Positions 47,776-56,559 of a stretch of 64,000 nucleotides of DNA are shown piece after piece. The stretch is from NCBI GenBank assembly GCA_032622095.1, contig CP136062.1:153384875-153448874 (forward strand), in the 5' to 3' direction. Below the pieces are notes generated by a model. That model saw only the letters and a list, made by a program, of their open reading frames with translations, was not told where the DNA came from and made no database searches. The stretch is from Siphonodentalium dalli (Eukaryota; Mollusca; Scaphopoda; Gadilida; Siphonodentaliidae). Every line of letters begins with the position of its first letter. The first letter of the stretch is position 1. A program made the position numbers and the translations under genes.

Positions 47776-47959
47776 CTGCAGACTGCGCCACAGCTAGAGC
47801 TTGCTTATTGGCACCAGCTAAAATCTGCACTCCGATTGGACCTTGAAACACTTTCTTCACTTCAGAGCAGATGACAGCCATGGATGCTGTAATCTCACTT
47901 CCGACATTGTCTGTGTGAGCATATGGAATGTCATGCATATTCTCCACAATCACGGCATC
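47776..47959 (-). CDS. BtpA-like gene, exon 3
   Basis: Acceptor ...TTCCGCCCTAG before GATGCCGTGATTGTG; donor GTATGTAAT after ...TCTGCAG. The 184-bp exon encodes DAVIVENMHDIPYA, an acidic-to-helical stretch SEITASMAVICSEVKK, then GPIGVQILAGANKQALAVAQ. These match the BtpA blocks xxIxENMHDxPY and xxxQILAGANxxALAxA. Phase 0 in, phase 1 out. A family M hairpin lies 41 bp upstream of the acceptor. Confidence 0.97.
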
Positions 47960-48000
47960 CTAGGGCGGAAAATATATAGAAAACAGATTTAGCGAAACAC

Positions 48001-48151
48001 CAAGCCTTGAAATGATGTGTCTGTCATTTGCAGAATGAGGTCCCCAGATGGTGAATTTGGTGATGCTAGCCCACTATGTGGGGTAGCATCACTAAATTCA
48101 CCCTCTGGGGACCTTATTCTGCAAATGACAGACACACTATTTCAAGGCTTG
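48001..48151. mobile_element. Single-hairpin family M element, 151 bp, exact 8-bp target duplication
   Basis: CAAGCCTTGAAATGATGTGT to ACACACTATTTCAAGGCTTG, one near-perfect hairpin, flanked by identical CGAAACAC (47993-48000, 48152-48159). It has complete outer ends on both sides but only one hairpin unit. Confidence 0.95.
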
Positions 48152-48343
48152 CGAAACACCATACAATACTTGATAAATGGGCCAGGAGTACATTATTCAG
48201 CCTTGAAATAATTTATGAATTCTCCACTCATACAGATTTTCATCATCATAGGTATGGGCAGTGAAAGCACTGACAGGCAAGTGGGTACAAGTTATAGAAG
48301 GGTACTTTTCCCATTGTGAATATATTCTTTTGTGCAGACATCA

Positions 48344-48530
48344 GTAAACCCTTGCATTACTGGACCAGCACAGGTGCAGCATTAAAGATCCTGTGCCAGA
48401 GCATTCTCTTAAATATGTGAGTATCCCATAGAAAGCCTCAAATATATAAATGATGCAATGGCTTACAATGTCAAGGTAAATATTGGCAGGCCAATGCATT
48501 CTCTGATATATGCGAGGCTCCCCAAGGGAT
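48344..48530. mobile_element. Family B element, right-truncated
   Basis: TAAACCCTTGCATTACTGGA...AAAGATCCTGTGCCAGAGCA...GCGAGGCTCCCCAAGGG; then the sequence changes to a different repeat. Confidence 0.7.
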
Positions 48531-48532
48531 CC

Positions 48533-48790
48533 CTAAAGTTATCATCCTGAATGAAAACTTATTGCTAATTACAACAAAAAGGGCCATAACGGGCAAAAAT
48601 TGGAGGGTGGGAATCCGAATTTGAACTTGACCTGTAATTTTTGCTAGTAAACCCTAAGACGAAATTTCATTCCAATCAGTTGAGACTATCTAAAGTTATA
48701 ATCCGGAAACCAAAAGCGAATGGAGGACGGCTCGACAGACGGACAGTCCAATAACATCAATATGCCCCATATTTTAAAAACGGCGTATAA
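48533..48790. repeat. Dispersed repeat with GACAGACGGACAG tail
   Basis: AAAGTTATCATCCTGAATGA...GGGCCATAACGGGCAAAAAT...GGAAACCAAAAGCG...CTCGACAGACGGACAGTCCA ATAACATCAATATGCCCC. From general knowledge, sequences of this style are widespread in marine invertebrate genomes; no ends were defined here. Confidence 0.55.
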
Positions 48791-49021
48791 AAATGATCAG
48801 TAAATAGCTAGTGCATGGTCATAAACCTGATGAGAACATTTCTATCTGCTATAAGCATAAAAAGCCAAATGCTCCTTTTATAATTAACATTTCAAGAGAG
48901 TCACTTCTCTGATTTTGGAATTCCTGTAAAGATCATCAACTAAAGTCAGTCTCTGTCACAATGAAATTTATTTCAACCAGACATAACATGATTTTCAGGA
49001 GGTTGGGAATAACCATATATA

Positions 49022-49236
49022 TACAGTAATGCTCTAAGTAATCGACTTCTTAACCACAGCAGAATTATGGGTAACTTTTCAGGATTTAGTCGGAAATATG
49101 GCTTGTTGCCATTCATCGGAAAGCTCCCCGAGAGCTGTCCGATGAATGACAACAAGCCATATTTCCGACTAAATCCTGAAAAGTTACCCATAATTATGCT
49201 GTGGTTAAGAAGTTGATTACTTAGAGCATTACTGTA
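49022..49236. mobile_element. Family T foldback MITE
   Basis: TA|CAGTAATGCTCTAAGTAATC to GATTACTTAGAGCATTACTG|TA. Confidence 0.9.
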
Positions 49237-49284
49237 GTTAGTCAGTATCATTGTCAGTTGCAGGGGTGGTTGAAGCACTGAGGG

Positions 49285-49727
49285 TAGGCCTGAGAATATT
49301 TGCCAGACATTTGCAGAATGAGGTCCCCAGAGGATGAATTTAGTGATGCTACCATGCACAGCAGGCTAGCATCACTAAATTCTTCTTCTCTGGAAAGTAT
49401 CTTTATTATCAAATTAACACATTTTTCTAGTTTCTTTAGAAACTTCTTCACAAAGACTCTTTTACTTTTTTAGTATAGTTTCTCTATATCCCTATATTGG
49501 CAGAGGATACATTGCATAATCGAGGTTCCAAATGGGTGCACATCACAATATTCACCATCTGTGAACTTAAATCTGAGTCATGGTCTCCCATAGCAGATGA
49601 GGCAATACAATCCCCAGAGGATTAATTTGGTGATGCTAGACCGCTGTGAGGGGTATATAGCGTCACTAAATTCCCCCTCTGTGGACCTCATTCTGCAAAT
49701 GTCTGTCACTATATTTTCTCAGGCCTG
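49285..49727. mobile_element. Family M MITE, 443 bp, exact 8-bp target duplication
   Basis: TAGGCCTGAGAATATTTG to ATATTTTCTCAGGCCTG, flanked by identical ACTGAGGG (49277-49284, 49728-49735). Two hairpins with middle spacer; the first hairpin has lost part of its right arm. Confidence 0.94.
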
Positions 49728-50174
49728 ACTGAGGGGCAAGGGGCACAACCTCAAGTAGGGCTACAATCTCAGGGGGGTGGAGGTTACCACCTCTGGTCAG
49801 CTGCAGTGTTAATTTAATATGAGCCAAGCATGTTCATTGTCAGCGAGGTCCATATAAGCAGCCTTGTGATATGTTGCGAAGCAGTTTATCACAATCTCTT
49901 GTCATTAAAATACAACTGAAATTACTTCAACATCAGTCTCTGAGAATATCACCCAAGAACTGATGAAATTTGAGAGTTATCTTTCCTACATTGAGACAAC
50001 AGTTGCCTGGGTTTGAATACATTTCTGTTCAGAATGTTATTGCTGAAAATACTTCTATCCCAGTGGGGACAAAACAACCAAGATAATATTTTACACATTT
50101 ATTTTACTTTAATCTTAATAACTTTATTTGGGGAAGACAGAAGAGGGGCAGCTTGTTGTCAGCTGGGACTAATA

Positions 50175-50354
50175 TACAGTAATGCCCTAAGTAATCGACT
50201 CCATAACCACAGCAGAATTATGGGTAACTTTTCATGATTTAGTCGGGGAGAGCTTTCCGATGAATGACAACAAGCCATATTTCCGACTAAATCCTGAAAA
50301 GTTACCCATAATTCTGCTGTGGTTATGGAGTCGATTATTTAGGGCATTATTGTA
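50175..50354. mobile_element. Family T foldback MITE, shortened left arm
   Basis: TA|CAGTAATGCCCTAAGTAATC to GATTATTTAGGGCATTATTG|TA; the left arm lacks the GGAAATATGGCTTGTTGCC part. It ends about 50 bp from exon 2. Confidence 0.87.
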
Positions 50355-50403
50355 GTTATATGTTATGAGTCCCAGATGTCAGATATGTAAAAACGTTTCT
50401 CAC

Positions 50404-50486
50404 CACTTTTGCCTCTCTGTATATTTCGGCCTCTTGACATGCTCTTTTTGTGATCTCTTTAACAGTCAAGGTGTTCCTGGGTGTAC
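50404..50486 (-). CDS. BtpA-like gene, exon 2
   Basis: Acceptor ...CCATATTTCAG before GTACACCCAGG; donor GTGAGA after ...GCAAAAGTG. The 83-bp exon encodes TPRNTLTVKEITKRACQEAE then IYREAKV. Together with exon 1 it forms the family's N-terminal ALPGTP motif followed by the first helix. Phase 1 in, phase 0 out. The acceptor region lies only 15 nt from the terminus of a family M element, so the transposon probably supplies part of the branch-point/pyrimidine tract. Confidence 0.93.
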
Positions 50487-50501
50487 CTGAAATATGGAAA
50501 G

Positions 50502-50954
50502 CAAGACTGGTTATAGTGTGTCTGACATTTGCAGAATGAGGTACCCAGAGGGTTAATTTAGTGATGCTATCCTGCACAGTGGGCTAGCATCACCAAATTC
50601 ACCCTCTGGGGACCTCATTCTGCTTAGGCCTCAACTGCTATGTGAGACTAAGATCAGATTGAAGTTCCCCAGTTGAAGTTGGTGATGTTCACCCATTTGT
50701 CACCTTGATTATGCAATTTATATTCTGCAATAAGGAGACACAGAAAGTGAACAGTAGGGGAGTAACTATAAACAATGTTAATTTGAGACTTTAGATACTT
50801 TCCAGAATATAAGGCCTAAGCAGAATTAGGTCCCCAGAGGCCATAGGGTGAATTTGGCGATGCTAGCCCACTGTGTGGCATAGCATCACCAAATCAACAT
50901 TCACCCACTGGGGACCTCATTCTTCCAATGTCAGGCACACTATTTCCAGACTTG
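50502..50954. mobile_element. Family M MITE next to exon 2
   Basis: CAAGACTGGTTATAGTGTGT to GGCACACTATTTCCAGACTT G, with two hairpins and a middle spacer. Flanks ATGGAAAG and ATAGAGAG match at 6 of 8 positions. Confidence 0.85.
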
Positions 50955-51559
50955 ATAGAGAGATAATAAGCTAAACTTGAACAATTTTGATTGTTGATAT
51001 GAATTATCAAATTATGATTATTATATGTCCATTGAAGGACGTTCAATGTATTCACGATTGTAAAATCCATATGGCAAAAGAAAAAAGCTTTCATTTCCAT
51101 TTTTATTTTCATAAAATTTGCAATTCTGTTTAGAAATAATGCAGTCTTATGGCACTGAATTTGAACAGATAATCAACGTCCAATATTGGTAGTACATGTA
51201 TCTAATAAATTTAGGCAAATGCACACTGGTTATTTGTACAAATCATGCTACAGGTGGTCCAGGTGACAAGGTAATTTAGTGCATTATTTGCTGATTATCG
51301 ATTGCAACTTTTCCAATTTCTTCTGAATAGATTTCGCTATAAGATGACAACGGTAAATTTGTCAAATATCCAATTGATATTATTTTTATTTCTTATTTCT
51401 GAACAAGTTCTCTAAAGTTTGTGACATGCACAAGAAATTACTACAATGTGAGGGCACTTGATAACACAATCTGGTATTTTTATGCATAATATGTTAAAGA
51501 CATATTATGTACTTGTTCAAGTGCGTGAAACTGATCAGTTAGTAACCAGATGCTATGCC

Positions 51560-51742
51560 AACTGGAGGAATGTAGCATTTTACTAACATCGCCGAAAATC
51601 TGAAGCAAATCGACCGTACCACTCCATAGAAAACATCGTCTGAACTATGCTCAATTGTAAATATTTACTACTCGATTCGGGACGCATCTATCGGCGATAA
51701 ACTAATGAAAACGATTTCGCCATCGAGAGTGACTGCATTTAA
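51560..51742 (+). repeat. Dispersed repeat, left half (occupied copy)
   Basis: GGAATGTAGCATTTTACTAA...GACTGCATTTAA, continued at 53142-53245 after the insertion. The inverse, uninterrupted copy is at 40437-40770. Confidence 0.85.
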
Positions 51743-53141
51743 TTAACCCTTTACCCAACAAAACGGCCAAAACCGGCCAAATAAAGCTTCAACAGCCTAA
51801 AATATCTTCGGTCTGTCTCAATAGAACCATACAAATATGGATATCATTGGAACCGGCTCCTTGACCACATTGTGATAGTTACAGTTATGCCCTGTGCCAA
51901 TGCATTCTCTTATATATGCGAGTCGACCATAAACACTTTTTACCATTTTTCTTATATTCTTTAACAATTTTATAATTTTTAATGTGTTAAGCCAATGCAT
52001 TCTCTTATATATGCGAGGCGACCTATGGTCTAGGAGTGCCACGATTAATCGTATAATCGATGAACCGTTGATAAAGCCGATAATCGATTACCATTTCCAT
52101 CGTCGATTAATCTGCATTATTTATTTCGATGTTTGTTTTACACATATTAATCTACACCCGAAGGGTTAACAACCTTTGCTGGCGAATAAATGAGATTCCG
52201 AAAACATGAGTACTACTAACTTATGTTGCAAACAGTAGACAGTTCATTTGATGATGCGATATGGTTACTATTCGGGTCGTTGTATATTCTACAAATTGGC
52301 GGCACTGCAGCTTTGAACTTATGGCGATGTCATTGTATATTTATACTTGAAAGGTGGCACTATGTCTTTGAAATGTGCAGACTGTCACTGTGTTCAATGA
52401 ACTGAATGCACTCGCCTTGAATCTGATTGGACCAATGGGAAGTTGATTAACATTCCCTGAAAACCAGGGAACCTACGGCATTTAGTCAGCGATGTTCTCC
52501 GCGATGTCATTTGCGAGTATACTTTGTTTGCATACGTATACTTAGATGTTACTAGTACAGGTTATCGCACATCATGATGTGAATGCTGAATGAAACTCCA
52601 TATTATCAAATACTTAACTGCAATTTGCGGGTGGGAGCACACCTTTGTGATTGTTATCCACACTCTGGAAGTTTGATGAAATTTATAGTTTCCTTGTTTT
52701 AGGAACCACCGGCCATCCATCGTGCATTCCTACTTTTATATTGTTTGTATGTTTGGCTTTTCATAACACTCAAATTAATCGTTACGTTCGTTCTAATGAA
52801 CTCACAAATATTATAACCATAAACTCGCCGAGAACTGTGCTGATATTGAATTCATTGTGTTCATTAACAGTGGTTTATCATGCACTTTATTAACGTAATA
52901 ATTACATAAGCCGCAAGCCTCAAGCAACCAGCAACAGTGCAGTTAACCAGCACGCAGCCAATAGGCCATATTATGGAATAATTCCACTTATGTTATTAGG
53001 TACGATTAATCGATTATAGTCGATTATTGACGACCGATTATCGATTATCAAAATAAATAATCGTGGCACCTCTACTATGGTCAACTCGCATATATAAGAG
53101 AATGCATTGGCACAGGGCCCTTCTGTTGGGTAAAGGGTTAA
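51743..53141. mobile_element. Family A TTAA MITE, interrupted by a hAT element
   Basis: TTAACCCTTTACCCAACAAA (51743) to TGTTGGGTAAAGGGTTAA (53138-53141). The core is split at GACCTATGGTC by a 1044-bp hAT-type insertion. Without it the element would have the family's usual length class, although part of its first hairpin is also deleted. Confidence 0.92.
52031..53074. mobile_element. Non-autonomous hAT-type element, 1044 bp, exact 8-bp target duplication
   Basis: It starts TAGGAGTGCCACGATTAATC and ends GATTATCAAAATAAATAATC GTGGCACCTCTA. Inverted ends TAGxxGTGCCACGATTA are followed by more ATCGATTA-rich mirrored sequence. It is flanked by identical CTATGGTC (52023-52030, 53075-53082). TAG-type ends and the 8-bp duplication indicate the hAT superfamily. 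Two short open frames (60 and 80 codons) show no transposase features. Confidence 0.93.
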
Positions 53142-53245
53142 TATATAAGAATGACGGTGTGTGTTGTCAATTTGGATTAATATTCGTACAAAAATAACTA
53201 CTTTGAACAAGATTATGCTCCATTTATATTTGATCACATCACTTT
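53142..53245 (+). repeat. Dispersed repeat, right half
   Basis: TATATAAGAATGACGGTGTG...ACTACTTTGAACAAGATTAT...TTTGATCACATCACTTTAAG; see the inverse copy at 40437-40770. Confidence 0.85.
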
Positions 53246-53296
53246 AAGACAAATCATTTCTCAATCCCTTCCAGTCGGAAATTAACAATAACGCTT

Positions 53297-53370
53297 TGAA
53301 TGTATAACGATGCACACTGGTTATTGGGTATCTGTGTGAATCCGTAACAATAACCAGTGTACATCGTTAC
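53297..53370. repeat. Hairpin
   Basis: AACGATGCACACTGGTTATT pairs with AATAACCAGTGTACATCGTT, about 20-bp arms. Confidence 0.8.
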
Positions 53371-53671
53371 TTAATATCTCTTGGTTAACTACTTTCAAAT
53401 TATTATTATGAATTTTGCACTTGTCATAAGGAAATCAGGATTGCAGGAAGAAATTTAGAAATGATTTGGCTTGACATATTATGCTTAAAATAAATAGTGT
53501 TATCAAGTGGCCTCTAGTTGCAGTACTTTCATGCATCAAAGTCGCGAATTGAGAGAACTCATTCAGAAATCTAGTAATAAAAATAATATCAAGGTGATAT
53601 TTGACGAAAATTCAATGCTGTCCGCTTATAGCAAAATCTCTTCTGAAGAAATTGGGAAAGTTGTGCTGTTC

Positions 53672-53783
53672 TACAGTAATGCCCTAATTAATCGAAAATA
53701 TGGCCATATTTCCCACTAAATCATGAAAAGTTACCCATAATTATGCTGTGGTTAAGAAGTCGAATAATTAGGGCATTACTGTA
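53672..53783. mobile_element. Family T MITE, heavily shortened
   Basis: TA|CAGTAATGCCCTAATTAATC followed after a large deletion by the right arm ending GAATAATTAGGGCATTACTG|TA. Confidence 0.85.
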
Positions 53784-54415
53784 TAATCAACAAATAGTGC
53801 AGTAAATTACCTATCTTTTCTACAAATAACAATGTGAATCGTTACCTTTACCAGTGTGCATTCGCATTGGTCATCCACCATGTTTACTGTGTACTTGAAC
53901 ATGGGAGACCATTTTTCTTAATTTGATGTTGGTCCAAGAAATTAGTTGATTGTAACCCCTAGATACATAGGTCCCTATTCATTGACCATCATAACATAAC
54001 AGAGTTCTCTCCCTTGTATCAGTTTTAGCACACACCAGTCATACACTGCATTTGGAGTCTAGTCCCAATGAAAGCAATTAAATTTAAATGACCAGACTCA
54101 TTTTTATTTATGACATTTTATTGTTTATTTCACATAAATCATAACAAAATCAAGTATGCTGCTGATGTAGATTGTGTTTTTGGAACCTTGATGCATTTTT
54201 AGAAGTGCACTAGAACAGTTCAAATTCACTCAATGATCTAATCCTGTGATAAGTTATTCAATTTAAAGCAACTTGAAAATTTCCAATTAAATCTTGCTGA
54301 ATAATTAATTATTCCATCAGTTCGGTACCCAAAGGGGACCCTTTAGCATCTTTCCATCTAAATATTGCTGAATAATTCAATATCCCCATCATTTTGAATA
54401 CTAGGATACCATGCA

Positions 54416-54538
54416 GGTTCGCAAAATCATTCTACGAGTACCCATGTTCACAGAAGTTGGTAGTTTTACTGCAATTGAGAGTGAAATTTCAATTGAAATT
54501 TGTTAGGGCAGTATATTTCATGCACCTACATTGGACTC
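54416..54538 (+). repeat. Direct repeat, left copy, flanking LINE fragment
   Basis: GTTCGCAAAATCAT...GTTCACAGAAGTTGGTA...TCAATTGAAATT...AGGGCAGTATATTTCATGCA CCTACATTGGACT. The right copy is at 55205-55355. Confidence 0.85.
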
Positions 54539-54539
54539 A

Positions 54540-55185
54540 GGGTAATTTCCAGGCCAGTTTGGGGGTACCTGTAACAGGTATGGCGCCCAAACTTCAGGCA
54601 TCCAAAAAAACAGTTAGAAAGAGCAGAGCATTTACGCACATGGACACCAAAACAATGCTGAAACTATACAAAAGTCTGGTGAGACCACATCTAGAATATG
54701 CCCAACCGGCTTGGAGTCCACACTTAAAGAAAGACATTGAATTGCTCGAGAAAGTCCAAAAAAGATTCACAAAACTAATACCAGAATTAAAAGAACTACC
54801 ATATGAAGAAAGACTAAAGAAGCTAAATATACCAACACTTAACTACAGAAGAATAAGAGGAGATATGATAGAATGCTTCAAGATATTTAACACCTATGAT
54901 CCGGAAGTGAATGACATATTAAGAAGAAGCACCGAACTCAGAACCAGAGGACATAATTATAAATTATTTCTGGAAGGAGCAAACAGGGATGTGAGGAAAT
55001 ACTCATTGAGCCTAAGAGTGGTGGAGCCATGGAATCATCTAACAGAAAAAGTGGTCTATGCAGAAGACATGAACTCATTCAAAAACAATCTTGATTACCA
55101 TTGGCAGGTCCAAGAAATTAAATTAAATTTCAAGGCTGAGTTGAGGCTGACAGACCCTGATACGATCAGTCAAACAAAAAACTAA
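54540..55185 (+). pseudogene. LINE reverse transcriptase C-terminal fragment
   Basis: An open frame of 263 codons runs from 54394, but recognisable homology starts at about residue 75: FTHMDTKTMLKLYKSLVRPH, LEYAQPAWSPHLKKDIELLE, KVQKRFTKL and YEERLKKLNIPTL. This is the thumb/connection region that follows the reverse transcriptase catalytic core in CR1/Jockey-like non-LTR elements (LYKSLVRPxLEYAxxxWSP). The frame continues past it with RRIRGDMIECFKIF and ends in a plausible natural C-terminus. The catalytic YxDD core is absent, so this is 5'-truncated. The first 60-70 residues are read-through of the flanking repeat. The frame is intact over about 200 codons, suggesting a fairly recent insertion. 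Confidence 0.85.
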
Positions 55186-55204
55186 AATTCAGGAGAGTTC
55201 GGAG

Positions 55205-55355
55205 AATTGCAAAATTAATCTTGGAGTACCGAGGTTCACAGAAGTTGGTACTAGAATATGAACATGTAAAGTTAATAGTTTGATACTGCAATTTGATAGT
55301 GGAACTTCAATTGAAATTCGATAGGGCAGTATATTTCATGCACCTACATTGGACT
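55205..55355 (+). repeat. Direct repeat, right copy
   Basis: GAATTGCAAAATTAATC...GTTCACAGAAGTTGGTACTA...TCAATTGAAATTCG...AGGGCAGTATATTTCATGCA CCTACATTGGACT; about 25 bp longer than the left copy because of an insertion near 55248. Confidence 0.85.
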
Positions 55356-55359
55356 ATAT

Positions 55360-56030
55360 ATATCACAAAGATAAGTTTTGCACTTGAGGAAGTGACCAGA
55401 TATCAAGTTGCACTGTTTTCCTTTGAAACAGATTTTGTAGTGAAATGGCAAACTATTTAATCCAAATTTACAATGACTTGATTCGGGGTTGAGGACAGGA
55501 AACATGCAATTATCATGTGTGGTTATCTGTCTCCAGGCAATGTTGCTTTATACCTTAACACTAAAGTGATGTTTAGTACCTAGGTTATAAAAGTATCACG
55601 TGTCATAATCCTCGCACCTGATACAATCTAAGCTATCATCATATAGGCTACCTTATTATCACATCAAAAACAGAGCAGAGGATGTTACATAACCCTATAC
55701 ACATCTTCAAAGTGGATGGGGCTTCATGCCCATAGATCCTAAATGGTATGTGATGTGAATAAATAAGAAAACCACTTATATTACCCATCTATGCATTCAT
55801 GAAATTGACCCTTCACAAGATTTTGTTGCATTGATGCATATCCTGGTCCTGTGAAAGTAATCACCATCAGTAGTCATTTCAAGAAGGGGATGGGTCATGT
55901 GCCCCTCACAGTGTTGTGTTTAGTTTTTCTGCAGTATATTTCTACTTTGATCAAATAAATAAAAAAAACACTTGTCCATAACATACACATATTTATATCC
56001 CTTTTTTCTCAGAATATTAACAAAATAATT
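55360..56030. other. No gene seen
   Basis: AT-rich intron sequence without recognised repeats or coding features. Confidence 0.5.
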
Positions 56031-56038
56031 TTACCTGC

Positions 56039-56061
56039 AAAAAAAAAAAAAAAAAAAAAAA
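56039..56061. repeat. Poly-A run
   Basis: About 23 consecutive A residues. This could be a retroposon tail, but no linked element was recognised. Confidence 0.9.
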
Positions 56062-56097
56062 TCAAGATTGTCACCTGCTTCAGTGTTATCAAACCTG

Positions 56098-56545
56098 GAT
56101 ATAGTGTGTATGTGACTCTGTCGTGTGCAGAATGAGGCCCCCAGAGGGTGAATATTGTGATGCTATCCCGCACGGTGGGTATAATTGTCAATGTGATGTT
56201 CTGTTCTTTTGTTCAAATAAATATTGTTTACACTAAATTCACCCTCTGAGAACCTCATACGGCTTGGGCCTCAACTGTTATGATAGACCTAGGATCAGAT
56301 TGAAGTTAGTAACCTGATTAGCATTTTATTTTCTGAAAATTAGGGGATATAGAAACTGAAAAGAAGGGTAATAATAACTAAAACCAATGTTAATTTGAGA
56401 CTTTCGATACTTCCTGGAAGTTGAGATCTAAGCAGAATAAGGACCTCAGAGGGTGAATTTGATGATGCTAGCACTCTGTGTGGGGTAGCGTCACTAAATT
56501 CACCATCTGGAGACCTCATTATGTAAATGTCAGACACTGAATTAA
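56098..56545. mobile_element. Family M MITE with small internal insertion
   Basis: AATGAGGCCCCCAGAGGGTG at the left; the first hairpin is interrupted near 56179-56232 (GTATAATTGTCAATGTGATG...AAATATTGTTTAC). A spacer and second hairpin follow, ending near TGTCAGACACTGAATTAAAG. Confidence 0.78.
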
Positions 56546-56559
56546 AGTGTCTCGATTGA

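Larger units (their letters stand above)
47960..50403 (-). other. Intron 2 of the BtpA-like gene
   Basis: Donor GTGAGA, acceptor CCCTAG, 2444 bp, containing family M, B and T elements and a dispersed repeat. Confidence 0.92.

Noticed and set aside
20473-50577. Many open frames reading MRSPEGEFSDA... or SLNSPSGDLIL...
   Set aside because: All are translations of the family M hairpin arms (AATGAGGTCCCCAGAGGGTG), in several frames and both strands.
52223-52893. hAT transposase in the 1044-bp element
   Set aside because: The two short open frames have no zinc-finger BED, DDE or hAT dimerisation features, and the element is too short.
54394-54615. N-terminal 70 residues of the 263-codon frame as part of the LINE protein
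   Set aside because: They coincide with the left flanking direct repeat, whose right-hand copy lies after the LINE stop codon, so they are read-through rather than reverse transcriptase.
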